Shown: piece after piece, positions 43,101 through 50,423 of the stretch
Position numbering within the stretch: the stretch's first letter is position 1
Layout: every line of letters starts with the position of its first letter
Source: an uncultured Muribaculaceae bacterium
GTDB taxonomy: Bacteria > Bacteroidota > Bacteroidia > Bacteroidales > Muribaculaceae
Assembly: GCA_910588035.1 (NCBI GenBank)
Contig: CAJUPY010000002.1
Location: 1 to 64,000 of the forward strand
Direction: 5' to 3'
DNA length: 64,000 nt
Made by a program: the position numbers and the translations under genes
The notes under the pieces: generated by a model
Seen by the model: only the letters and a program-made list of their open reading frames with translations
Database searches by the model: none
Told to the model about the DNA's origin: nothing

Positions 43101-44646
43101 GATGATTGTCAAAACCCGCATCATAGACGCAAACAACGTGGAAGTTCTGACACGCGGCGACAAGAACGTAAAATTCACAGTCGTCGAGATTCTGAAAGAA
43201 GAACGCACTCTATGGCAGGAAGTGGGAGCCTACGCCACCCGTCTGGCAATGTCTCCACGCTCCTTGTCGGTGCGTTGGCGCAAGGCACAAGGGCTCACGC
43301 TGCCACTGTTCCGCAATGAAATCGGCAACATCTTCGGCCAGAGCAACCGTTATGGTCCCATGTCTCCGGGTCTTGACTTCGCTTTCGGATTCACAGGCAT
43401 GGACTATGTCGACCGGGCAAAGGAACGCGGCTGGCTCATCACCGATGACGGACAAACATCTCCGGCTATCTGGTCAACCACAAACGAGCTGAACCTCGAA
43501 CTGAATCTCGAACCCGTAAAAGGTCTGAAAATTCAACTTACGACAAACCGCACCGACAACCGCAACAATCAGATCCAGTTCATGTTTGACGACATCCCGA
43601 TGACTCGCGCCGGATCTTATACAAAAACCCACTGCGCGATAAAGACCGCGCTCAGAGGCAGCAAAGCCGAAGACGGATATTATTCACCGGCTTTCCAGCA
43701 ATTTCTTGACAATATCCCCGTCGTGAAGGCCCGGGTCGAAGACCGATACCGCGGCATAAAATATCCGACTACCGGATTCATGAAAGATCACCCGCACGCC
43801 GGCATGGACTTCAATCCGGAAATCGGCGGTATTCCACAAACCGGCAGCGATGTGCTGATTCCGGCGTTCATCGCGGCATACACCGGCACTGACCCCGGCA
43901 AGATCTATCTCAACCCGTTCCCGTCGTTTGCAGAGGTGCTTCCCAACTGGAGAATAACATATGACGGATTGATCAATCTCGGAAACATGAGAAACATCTT
44001 CAAGTCGTTCACTCTCAACCACGCCTATCAATGCACCTACTCGGTCGGCTCCTATTCATCATACCTGAACTGGATCTGTGCCGGCGGCGACAACATCGGG
44101 TTCACGCTCGACGAGTTGACAGGAGAGCCGATTCCCTCTTCACCGTTCAACATAACCTCTGTCGCGATCACAGAGAAATTCGCACCTCTGATCGGGGCTA
44201 AAGTCACACTGAAAAACGACATCTCGGTCAACGCCGAATATCGCGACAGCCGCACACTGACCCTCAACACAAATGCCGGTCAGGTCGTCGAAGCGTCACA
44301 ACGAGGCATAACGATCGGAGCCGGATACCGCATAGTCGGTTTCAATACATTCCTGAAAATGAAAGGGACGCAGACCGGAGTCAGCAACGACCTGACGCTC
44401 AATGCCGACATTTCGTTCCAGAACAACCAGGCCCTGATCAGACGAATAGAGAGCAATTACACACAGGCGACAAGCGGTTCAAAGACTTTCTCGATAAACT
44501 TCTCAGCCAATTATGTCCTGAGCCGGCGTGTCACGATCGCGGCCTATTTCGACCACCAGGTGAACACACCTCTCGTGACAACATCGTCCTATCCGACCAC
44601 AAATACCTCTTACGGTCTGTCGCTCAACCTGTCGCTGGCCCGATAA
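37189..44646 (+). CDS. sprA: Type IX secretion outer membrane translocon SprA
   Basis: Very large outer membrane barrel that forms the type IX secretion channel (Sov in Porphyromonas); 2485 residues, in the usual size range. A signal peptide ends near VPVHA/QS; a second ATG (37225) just before the hydrophobic core is an alternative start. Family features include FGPGGVQLRTQGSVQVKMGI near residue 180, KLKFNMTYNTDATFDFD-like plug region, DDFESTQTGIDLRSPYSWFL and long alternating beta-strand segments to the end (SYGLSLNLSLAR). No protein with a type IX C-terminal sorting domain was recognised in this window. Confidence 0.96.
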   Translation: MKTSRYNRSADIMRFTLSVVISIIATIVAVPVHAQSQTTGFTPPPPVPPDVPFTGSQVDSIMMPFPVQQTFPQNYENLMMDQFSADLSTPSNIRTVPELDPATGNYIIRTFVGDNEIGQPFILSPQEYNNWQLRLSMQNYLRQRNRQLAEEKEKEPFNILDMNFALGPLEKIFGPGGVQLRTQGSVQVKMGINSNKTDNPALSLSSRRKTYFDFEQKIQATVGASVGDRLKFNMTYNTDATFDFDSKNIKLAYEGTEDDIVKSIEAGNVSMTTGSSLIRGSTALFGIKSVLQFGKLTATALVSQQNSESKTVNTKGGVQTTDFSINVDNYDQNRHYFLSHYFRDNYDRFASKLPFVTSGIKITRIEVWVTNKSNNYNQSRNIVAFMDLGESSRLASDHWIGNPAIPNPSNNSNDLLSVIKTEYPEARNINTVTQALSPLDAFGIEGGRDYEKVESARLLSENEYILNSTLGYISIKSSLNADEVLGVAFEYTLNGQVYQVGEFSSDIATTDQSLYVKMLKSTTVAPKLPMWDLMMKNVYSLGAYQVQKSNFKLNIKYLSDTTGTQINYLPVPGLNNISLLQVMNLDRIDSNEESNPDGFFDFIDGYTILPQSGKIIFPVVEPFGSHLAQKIGNPEIAKQYIYQELYDSTLVVARQFADKNKFILSGEYQASAGSQIRLNAMNVPRGSVVVMAGGVRLNENSDYTVDYSMGIVTITNQSIIDSGQSISVTLENQSMFSTQRKTLLGLDLQYQFNKNFNLGATILHFSEKALTEKVNIGDEVINNTMLGMNVAYNTEFMWLTNWLNKIPTVNATAPSKLSLTAEVAQLMPHGQKSGSTKGSSYVDDFESTQTGIDLRSPYSWFLASTPYDNSRNALFPEAALSNNPDYGKNRALLNWYYIDRMFTQRNSSLCPGYIKADLKQLSNPYVREVKSNEIFPGRELAYGESSIIQTLNLSFYPTERGPYNVDAVNIDDQGNLLQPEKRWGGIMRKMENTNFEQSNIEYVQFWLLNPFLDSENDNLEGGDLYFNFGEISEDVLKDGLKSYENGIPYDGNDEYLTETAWGRVSKQNSLTYSFDNNTGSRLRQDVGLDGLPNDDEFSFSTYGDYVNALRQKLSSDAISRMEQDQFSPLNDPAGDNYHFFRGYDYDEQRLGILDRYKRYNGVEGNSLSPEDAPDPLYQSARSVPDVEDINQDNTLNEYERYFQYKVSIRPEDFVVGKNYITDKQVKLVPTASGEPIEVEWYQFKIPLSDYEKVVGSINDFSTIRFARIFLTGFKKVTHLRFATLELVRGEWRTYDFNLNNRGDAPAEGQLDISTVNIEENAGREPVNYVLPPGVSRIVDPGQSQITQLNEQSMSMKVTGLQAGDARGVYRNTMLDLRNYKRLQMFVHAESLIDDVTNLHNGELSLFLRLGTDVKSNYYEYEIPLKLTPHGHYNGDLTSDRYIVWPEDNFLNFALQNLVNLKKERNIAKQEEGSNVGYATLFTGRDPDNERNTMAVIGNPSLSDIRVMLVGIRNKAATVKDGIVWVNELRVTDFDESGGWAAKANVNLGLSDIATLNFGTHIESAGFGGVDQSLNERRLDDYTQYNMALQVDAGRFLPEKAKLKAPIFFSYSKEKTSPKYNPLDQDVLLKDALDDAPDKHARDSINSFAVEQTTVKSFSISGLKFDIQSENPMPWDPANFTINFSFNKQSKVNPTTEYENTNDYRGSFQYSYTPYVKPLKPFNRLKSKNRNLKFIKDWELNYLPNSISFLTTMSRYYYEQQTRSETDVMFQLPVSVSKNFLWDRQLALTWNLTKSLNLSFNSNTSARIEETAGAVNRKHFPDRYKEWKDTVIQSLLSMGTPWAYNQSFVATYRAPFNRIPVIDFITGSVSYNATYRWDRGATVDGVKLGNTIANQSTWNADARLNFEGLYNKIPYVKDINKRFANTRRTATQKKPKKFERTYKLREDTTINIRHNLRNKKVKVTAATTDGKPMIVKTRIIDANNVEVLTRGDKNVKFTVVEILKEERTLWQEVGAYATRLAMSPRSLSVRWRKAQGLTLPLFRNEIGNIFGQSNRYGPMSPGLDFAFGFTGMDYVDRAKERGWLITDDGQTSPAIWSTTNELNLELNLEPVKGLKIQLTTNRTDNRNNQIQFMFDDIPMTRAGSYTKTHCAIKTALRGSKAEDGYYSPAFQQFLDNIPVVKARVEDRYRGIKYPTTGFMKDHPHAGMDFNPEIGGIPQTGSDVLIPAFIAAYTGTDPGKIYLNPFPSFAEVLPNWRITYDGLINLGNMRNIFKSFTLNHAYQCTYSVGSYSSYLNWICAGGDNIGFTLDELTGEPIPSSPFNITSVAITEKFAPLIGAKVTLKNDISVNAEYRDSRTLTLNTNAGQVVEASQRGITIGAGYRIVGFNTFLKMKGTQTGVSNDLTLNADISFQNNQALIRRIESNYTQATSGSKTFSINFSANYVLSRRVTIAAYFDHQVNTPLVTTSSYPTTNTSYGLSLNLSLAR

Positions 44647-44731
44647 TCTGCCGGCAGAGCTAATTTTGTCATTTATTTCTTATTATTTCGACCAAAAGGC
44701 CAAAACAATCTGTTATAAGATAGAGATTGAC

Positions 44732-44739
44732 TAAATTTG
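44732..44739 (+). promoter_or_regulatory. -7 box of the PCMD gene
   Basis: TAAATTTG ending 5 nt before the ATG at 44745, so transcription would start at or near the A of the ATG. No clear -33 TTG. Confidence 0.5.
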
Positions 44740-44744
44740 CACTT

Positions 44745-45716
44745 ATGTTACGTTTCAATTATAAGACTGTGGCTGTGTTGATGCTGATGTTTACATCGGC
44801 ATTCAAGCCAAACGCACAAAAAATAGAAAAGATAAAATATGGCGACTTCGAGAATTGGATAACACGCACCATTCCCGAATCACGCATCATCGGCGGTCAT
44901 AAGAAAACGCTGTATGCCATAGGGCCCACCGCATCGGTTGAAGGCAACATCCCCTACAGCAACCAGGGTGGCTCTCCGTGGGCTTCATCAAATGTCCTGG
45001 CAAACGTTATGGGCATCGTCAAAGGGTCAAACGCAGTTTTTCCCGCCGAAAGGACTCCGGGCAACAAATGCGCCAGACTGACATGCATGATGGAACATTG
45101 CAAGGCAATCGGAATAATCAACATCGACGTGTGTGTCGCCGGATCTATTTTCCTCGGCAAGACTCTCGAACCGATCAAATCGACAAGCGAACCCTACAGC
45201 AAAATGGAACAGGGCATTCCGTTCACGAAACGTCCCGCCGCGCTTCAGTTTGACTACAAGCTGACTATTCCCGACAACGACACACGCACCTACTCGAGCG
45301 GATTCGGGAAGAAAAAAACCTATAAAGGACATGACAATGCCGAGGTTTTCATCATTCTGCAACGTCGTTGGGAAGATGCCGACGGCAACATTTTTGCAAA
45401 ACGCGTCGGAACTGGACGGGAGCTGTTCGGCACCACGACTCCCGATTGGGTAAACCGTCACCAGATCAAGGTTCTATATGGTGACATCACAAAAAGTCCT
45501 GAATATAAACCATTCATGGGGCTGATTGCCCAAGACAAGTCTTACTACGCCAGAAACAGCAAAGGTAAAATGGTTCCGGTGAAAGAAGTCGGCTGGGACG
45601 CCCCCGATGCAACCCCTACCCACATGCTGCTGATGGCATCGGCAGGTAGCGGAACCGCCTATATCGGAACTGTCGGACTGGAGTTCCTTGTCGACAATTT
45701 CGCCCTCGTCTACTGA
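44745..45716 (+). CDS. PCMD domain protein (putative carbohydrate metabolism domain)
   Basis: Predicted secreted protein, 323 residues from ATG 44745. Signal peptide (about 1-25, VAVLMLMFTSAFKPNAQ). The body matches the PCMD pattern: GDFENWITRTIPESRIIGG near the N terminus, SSNVLANVMGIVKGSNAVFP, then FTKRPAALQFDYKLTIPDND and a C-terminal GTVGLEFLVDNFALVY typical of a jelly-roll carbohydrate-binding fold. Molecular function unknown; PCMD proteins often go with outer-membrane glycan systems, but no SusCD pair is nearby. Single gene. Confidence 0.82.
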   Translation: MLRFNYKTVAVLMLMFTSAFKPNAQKIEKIKYGDFENWITRTIPESRIIGGHKKTLYAIGPTASVEGNIPYSNQGGSPWASSNVLANVMGIVKGSNAVFPAERTPGNKCARLTCMMEHCKAIGIINIDVCVAGSIFLGKTLEPIKSTSEPYSKMEQGIPFTKRPAALQFDYKLTIPDNDTRTYSSGFGKKKTYKGHDNAEVFIILQRRWEDADGNIFAKRVGTGRELFGTTTPDWVNRHQIKVLYGDITKSPEYKPFMGLIAQDKSYYARNSKGKMVPVKEVGWDAPDATPTHMLLMASAGSGTAYIGTVGLEFLVDNFALVY

Positions 45717-45764
45717 CGGGAAAAACGCATCTACACATCTATTTATTAATTTTAAGACTCAATT

Positions 45765-45797
45765 TTGAAATTATAATGATTCTTTTCACTACTTTTG
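45765..45797 (+). promoter_or_regulatory. Promoter of topA
   Basis: TTG (45765-45767), 22-nt spacer, TACTTTTG (45790-45797); leader about 35 nt. The -7 box lies in the loop of a perfect inverted repeat. Confidence 0.65.
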
Positions 45798-45819
45798 TCG
45801 CCAAAATTGAAAAGAATCA
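45777..45819 (+). repeat. Perfect 12-bp inverted repeat around the topA -7 box
   Basis: TGATTCTTTTCA (45777-45788) and TGAAAAGAATCA (45808-45819) are exact reverse complements separated by 19 nt that hold the -7 box. The second arm would be in the 5' leader. Confidence 0.9.
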
Positions 45820-45837
45820 CAACAACGAACCACCACC

Positions 45838-48183
45838 ATGCTGAAAAATCTTGTAATCGTCGAATCTCCGGCCAAAGCAAAGACCATAGAAAAATTTCTG
45901 GGAAAAGACTATAAAGTAATGTCAAGCTATGGCCATATACGCGACCTTAAGACCAAAAGTTTCAGCATCGATGTCGACAACGGCTTCGCCCCGGTCTATG
46001 AAATTCCCGACGACAAAAAAGAACTTGTCAAAGAACTGAGACAAGCGGCTGCAAAAGCCGAGACTGTCTGGCTCGCATCCGATGAAGACCGCGAGGGTGA
46101 GGCTATCGCATGGCATCTCTATGAAGTTCTTGAACTCAAACCCGAGAACACAAAACGAATCGTTTTCCACGAAATCACCAAAGACGCTATTCTGCATGCG
46201 ATAGAGACTCCGCGTTCAATAGACATAAACCGGGTTGACGCTCAACAGGCCCGACGGGTTCTCGACCGCATTGTGGGCTTCGAGTTGTCGCCGGTCTTAT
46301 GGAAAAAAATCAAACCAGCACTATCGGCCGGACGTGTGCAGTCAGTTGCCGTCAGATTGATAGTGGAGCGCGAAAACGAAATCAAGAACTTCATTCCCGA
46401 AGAATATTACCGCATTACAGCCGACTTCAAGACCGCCGGTTCAGCAGTTGTGAAAGCCGAGTTGTCAAAACGTCTTGCAAATGAAGCCGAGGCAAAATCG
46501 TTTCTTGAAGACGCCGCAGGTGCCGAATTCAAAGTCGGCAGCGTTTCTGTCAGACCGTTGGCCAAATCACCGGCACCACCCTTCACGACATCAACCCTTC
46601 AGCAGGAAGCATCAAGAAAACTCGGACTGACAGTCTCACAGACTATGATGATTGCCCAACGCCTCTATGAAGAAGGACACATCACATATATGAGAACTGA
46701 CTCCGTCAATCTCTCGAGTCTCGCAATTTCAACCATATCGAAAGAAATAAACGATAGCATGGGCGAGAAATATCTGAAAGTGCGACACTACCACACCTCA
46801 TCAAAAGGAGCACAAGAGGCCCATGAGGCAATCAGACCTACATATATCAATAACCACACGATCGAGGGAACTGCTCAGGAGAAACGTCTCTACAACCTGA
46901 TCTGGAAACGGACAATCGCCTCTCAAATGGCCGATGCAGAAATTGAAAAGACAACAATGGACATCGACATTTCGACCCGTGCCGAGCACTTCACGGCAAC
47001 TGGCGAAGTCATCAAATTCGACGGATTTCTCAAAGTGTACATGGAAAGTCATGACGATGATTCCGCAGAAAGCAGCCGCGACCAGTCAATGTTACCTCCG
47101 ATTTCCGAAGGTGACAAGCTGACACCCGACGAAATTATCGCGACAAGCCGTTTCACACAGCAACCTCCCAGATATTCCGAAGCTTCCCTTGTAAAAAAAA
47201 TGGAAGAACTCGGAATCGGACGCCCGTCGACCTATGCTCCGACAATATCAACTATCCAGCAGCGTCTCTACGTCATCAAAAGCGACAAAGAAGGCAGCAA
47301 ACGCGATTTCACGACTCTGACACTCAAAGACGGAAAACTGTCACGCAAAATAAAGACCGAGACTGTCGGATCTGACAAAGGCCGACTGATGCCGACAGAC
47401 ATAGGCATGGTGGTCAACGAATTTCTGACTCAATACTTTCCCGACATTCTCGATTTCAATTTCACGGCAAACATTGAGGAACGTTTCGACACAATTGCCG
47501 AAGGGAAACTTCAATGGAATGACGAGATTGCACGTTTCTACAACATCTTTCACCCGGCAGTCGACAGTGCGCTGTCAATGAGACTCGAACACAAAGTCGG
47601 CGAACGGATTCTCGGAAACGATCCGGCAACCGGACGCCAGGTCTCGGTTAAGATCGGCCGTTTCGGCCCAGTTGTCCAGCTTGGCGTAACCGACAGTGAG
47701 ACAAAACCCCAGTTCGCATCACTGCTCAAAGGACAGTCAGTTGCGACAATCACTCTCGAAGATGCCTTGAAACTATTTGAATTTCCACGTGTCATCGGCA
47801 ACTTTGAAGGTGACGAAGTCAGCGTTGCGATCGGACGCTTCGGTCCCTACATCAAACACGACGGAAAATTTGTTTCCGTGCCGAAAGATATCGCTCCGGC
47901 CGAAATCACGATTGATGAGGCTATTGACCTGATTGAGGCGAAAAGACGGGAAGAGAAACAACGAATCGTGAAAACATTTGACGAAGATCACGACTTGCAG
48001 ATTCTAAACGGAAAATACGGTGTCTACATCGCCTACAAGAAATCAAACTACAAGATTCCCAAAACGGTCACCGATCCGTCATCGCTGTCGCTCGAACAAT
48101 GCATGTCAATCATCAACGACCAGGATAACAAACCTAAAAAAGCGGCCGCATCACGTCGCGGCTCTTCACGATCAAAGAAATAA
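45838..48183 (+). CDS. topA: DNA topoisomerase I
   Basis: Type IA topoisomerase that relaxes negative supercoils; 781 residues. Toprim domain with LVIVESPAKAKTIEKFLG and the acidic triad ASDEDREGEAIAWHL; catalytic Tyr284 in HITYMRTDSVNLS; QEAHEAIRPT further on. The C-terminal part has two or more repeats KIGRFGPVVQLG and AIGRFGPYIKHDGKFVSVP in place of zinc ribbons, and ends with a basic tail (KKAAASRRGSSRSKK). Its stop codon TAATG overlaps the start of the pseudouridine synthase gene by one base. Confidence 0.96.
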   Translation: MLKNLVIVESPAKAKTIEKFLGKDYKVMSSYGHIRDLKTKSFSIDVDNGFAPVYEIPDDKKELVKELRQAAAKAETVWLASDEDREGEAIAWHLYEVLELKPENTKRIVFHEITKDAILHAIETPRSIDINRVDAQQARRVLDRIVGFELSPVLWKKIKPALSAGRVQSVAVRLIVERENEIKNFIPEEYYRITADFKTAGSAVVKAELSKRLANEAEAKSFLEDAAGAEFKVGSVSVRPLAKSPAPPFTTSTLQQEASRKLGLTVSQTMMIAQRLYEEGHITYMRTDSVNLSSLAISTISKEINDSMGEKYLKVRHYHTSSKGAQEAHEAIRPTYINNHTIEGTAQEKRLYNLIWKRTIASQMADAEIEKTTMDIDISTRAEHFTATGEVIKFDGFLKVYMESHDDDSAESSRDQSMLPPISEGDKLTPDEIIATSRFTQQPPRYSEASLVKKMEELGIGRPSTYAPTISTIQQRLYVIKSDKEGSKRDFTTLTLKDGKLSRKIKTETVGSDKGRLMPTDIGMVVNEFLTQYFPDILDFNFTANIEERFDTIAEGKLQWNDEIARFYNIFHPAVDSALSMRLEHKVGERILGNDPATGRQVSVKIGRFGPVVQLGVTDSETKPQFASLLKGQSVATITLEDALKLFEFPRVIGNFEGDEVSVAIGRFGPYIKHDGKFVSVPKDIAPAEITIDEAIDLIEAKRREEKQRIVKTFDEDHDLQILNGKYGVYIAYKKSNYKIPKTVTDPSSLSLEQCMSIINDQDNKPKKAAASRRGSSRSKK

Positions 48184-49103
48184 TGGCCCAGAACAAACCT
48201 CCGCGCGGTGCTGACCGCCGCCCTCTACGCCCCGATACAATCAGGTCGTTCACCGCAACCACGACCACAACGCTGATGCCGTTTTTGCTCGAGGCAATGC
48301 CCGACAGAAAACGAACCGCAGTGAAAGATCTTCTGAAACACAACTCGGTCATGGTTGGTGAAACCGTCACCTCTCAGTTTGACACCCCCATAGAACCCGG
48401 AACCACTGTCAAGGTAAATCTGACCAGGTCTTTCCCCGTTTTCTATAACCGACGTTTGAAAATTGTCTATGAAGATGACGACATTATAGTCGTCCACAAA
48501 GGCTACGGACTCCTGTCAATGGGCAACGACAAAATAAAAGAAGGAACAGCATATTCAATTCTCAAAGCATACGTCAAGGAAAAAGACCCGAGAAACAAAA
48601 TTTTCATTGTCCACCGGCTTGACCGTGACACCTCCGGACTCATGATGTTCGCCAAAACCATTGAGGCGAAAGAGGCTATGCAACACAATTGGAACAACAT
48701 GGTCATCGAGCGCAAATATCTCGCAGTTGTCGAAGGCAAGGTCGAGAAACCCGAAGGCGTCATAAAATCTTATCTGGCTGAGACTTCCCAATTTGAAGTC
48801 TATTCGACACAGAACCCAAAGGAAGGCCAACTCGCCGTAACACGCTACAGGGCAGTCGCCTCCGGCAACGGATATACGATGCTCGAAGTGTCGCTCGACA
48901 CCGGACGCAAAAACCAGATCCGTGTCCACATGAAAGACCTCGGAAATCCAATTGCCGGTGACAAGAAATATGGAGCCAAATCAAGTCCGATACACCGTCT
49001 CGCACTTCATGCGCTGACTCTCAGATTTGTACACCCGATCACTCGCAAAGACATGTTCTTCGAGACTCCCGTGCCGGCTTCATTTGAAAAAATGATCCGT
49101 TAA
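48183..49103 (+). CDS. RluA family pseudouridine synthase with S4 domain
   Basis: Modifies uridines in rRNA or tRNA, 306 residues. N-terminal S4 RNA-binding domain (about 25-85, RTAVKDLLKHNSVMVGETVT), then the catalytic domain with the Asp motif HRLDRDTSGLMMFAKT (about residue 145) and later DTGRKNQIRVHMKDLGNPIA GDKKYGA. Target site cannot be told. Start ATG shares its A with the topA stop codon. Confidence 0.93.
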   Translation: MAQNKPPRGADRRPLRPDTIRSFTATTTTTLMPFLLEAMPDRKRTAVKDLLKHNSVMVGETVTSQFDTPIEPGTTVKVNLTRSFPVFYNRRLKIVYEDDDIIVVHKGYGLLSMGNDKIKEGTAYSILKAYVKEKDPRNKIFIVHRLDRDTSGLMMFAKTIEAKEAMQHNWNNMVIERKYLAVVEGKVEKPEGVIKSYLAETSQFEVYSTQNPKEGQLAVTRYRAVASGNGYTMLEVSLDTGRKNQIRVHMKDLGNPIAGDKKYGAKSSPIHRLALHALTLRFVHPITRKDMFFETPVPASFEKMIR

Positions 49104-49121
49104 CCCACCCCGATCTCTACA

Positions 49122-49874
49122 ATGAAACGATTTCCAATCATCATCATCTCCCTCCTATCGGCTATTGCCACTATGGCAACACAACCGGTTCTTGTCGGAC
49201 ACCGCGGCTCTGTCCACGGTGTGGAAAACACCCTCGCCGCATTCATCAACGGAGCTGCACGTTATCCCTATCTTGAATGCGATGTCAGAATGACAGCCGA
49301 CTCCTCTTTTGTCATAAGCCACGACGAATCGACAAAACGCCTCGGCGGCAAACTGACAGTAGCCGAATCCACACTTGATTCACTGCTTGCCGAAAACTAC
49401 CTTCAGAAACGTGGAGATCTAACTTATGCAGGACGCATGATCACCGTCGAAGACTATCTCGGCGTTTGTAAAGAAAACAATGTCAGACCGCTGATCGAAC
49501 TGAAATGGACACCGGGAATCAATAACAACGATCAGTCGATGTTGCCTGCCCTGCTTAAAGTTGTCGAGAACGCGGGGCTGATCGATTCATGCATCGTGCT
49601 CACATCAATGAAGCCATGTCTCGAATTCATCATGAAAAACTATCCGGCCGTCAAGGTGCAGTTTCTTGGCGGTGCTAAATGGAAAGAGAGTCTCCAGTGG
49701 ATTCTCGACAACAAAATTGATGTCGATCTCGCTCACACCGCCGTGTCTGCCGATGATGTCAAGATGCTCCATGACAACGGTCTGAAGGTAAATGTCTGGA
49801 CAGTAGACGATCCCGACCGGGCAGCCGAACTGACAGCCATGGGCGTAGATTTCATTACCACTAACAAACTCTGA
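49122..49874 (+). CDS. Glycerophosphodiester phosphodiesterase
   Basis: Exported GDPD-type hydrolase, 250 residues. Signal peptide (about 1-19). Active site residues in VGHRGSVHGVENTLAAF (His-Arg and Glu), YLECDVRMTADSSFVISHD (Glu, Asp, His), and a Lys/Glu-bearing RPLIELKWTPG; the C-terminal VNVWTVDDPDRAAELTAMGV is typical. It probably hydrolyses glycerophosphodiesters from lipids in the periplasm. Its stop lies 2 nt from the end of a convergent gene. Confidence 0.93.
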   Translation: MKRFPIIIISLLSAIATMATQPVLVGHRGSVHGVENTLAAFINGAARYPYLECDVRMTADSSFVISHDESTKRLGGKLTVAESTLDSLLAENYLQKRGDLTYAGRMITVEDYLGVCKENNVRPLIELKWTPGINNNDQSMLPALLKVVENAGLIDSCIVLTSMKPCLEFIMKNYPAVKVQFLGGAKWKESLQWILDNKIDVDLAHTAVSADDVKMLHDNGLKVNVWTVDDPDRAAELTAMGVDFITTNKL

Positions 49875-49876
49875 TC

Positions 49877-50329
49877 TCACCTCGGCCTGCGGTTTCCACC
49901 ACTGCCGTTGCCGGCCGGTTGATTGGGAGCAACAACTCCGGAGCTACCGTTATCTCCGCCTGACGGACGGTTGATGCCTCCGTTACTTATGGCCGGACGG
50001 CGATTGCCTATGTTATTTGACGGCGGACGCTGCAAACCGGGGCCACCGTTAACATCTCCGATGCTACCGCCCGGAGGAACTATAGGTCTGTTGTCGGGAA
50101 GATAAGTCGGTCCTCCACCCGGAACATAGACCGGACCCCACCCCAATGAGCCGGGATAGAAATCAGGCCGGGGCGACATCGGCCCCAGATAAGGTGGCGG
50201 CGGCACAGTCGGATCATAATAATAATCGTAGGGCGAATCTGAAACGTCCCACCACGTTCCTGCACACGACGTCGTCATCAATGCCGTAGCCGGAACCACA
50301 ATAAAGCTCAATAAAAGTTTACTTTTCAT
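49877..50329 (-). CDS. Small Pro/Gly/Asn-rich lipoprotein
   Basis: Predicted lipoprotein, 150 residues from ATG 50329 (an ATG three codons earlier is also possible). Lipobox TTSC, then AGTWWDVSDSPYDYYYDP and a disordered proline-, glycine- and asparagine-rich tail (PPPPYLGPMSPRP, GGNRRPR). No family recognised. Low-complexity composition gives shadow frames on the other strand, but the signal peptide supports this frame. Confidence 0.7.
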   Translation of the reverse strand: MKSKLLLSFIVVPATALMTTSCAGTWWDVSDSPYDYYYDPTVPPPPYLGPMSPRPDFYPGSLGWGPVYVPGGGPTYLPDNRPIVPPGGSIGDVNGGPGLQRPPSNNIGNRRPAISNGGINRPSGGDNGSSGVVAPNQPAGNGSGGNRRPR

Positions 50330-50360
50330 TTCGGTCATGTTTTTATCTGTATCGAAACAG

Positions 50361-50397
50361 AAATTCAGAGACCGTCAAAGAGACAACCTCTGAATTT
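50361..50397. terminator. Inverted repeat downstream of sufS
   Basis: Perfect 10-bp arms AAATTCAGAG/CTCTGAATTT around a 17-nt loop, between sufS and the lipoprotein gene. No T-run follows on the minus strand, so it is at best a weak terminator or an operator. Confidence 0.4.
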
Positions 50398-50423
50398 AAA
50401 ACATGTGGGAAACACCGATTGTT

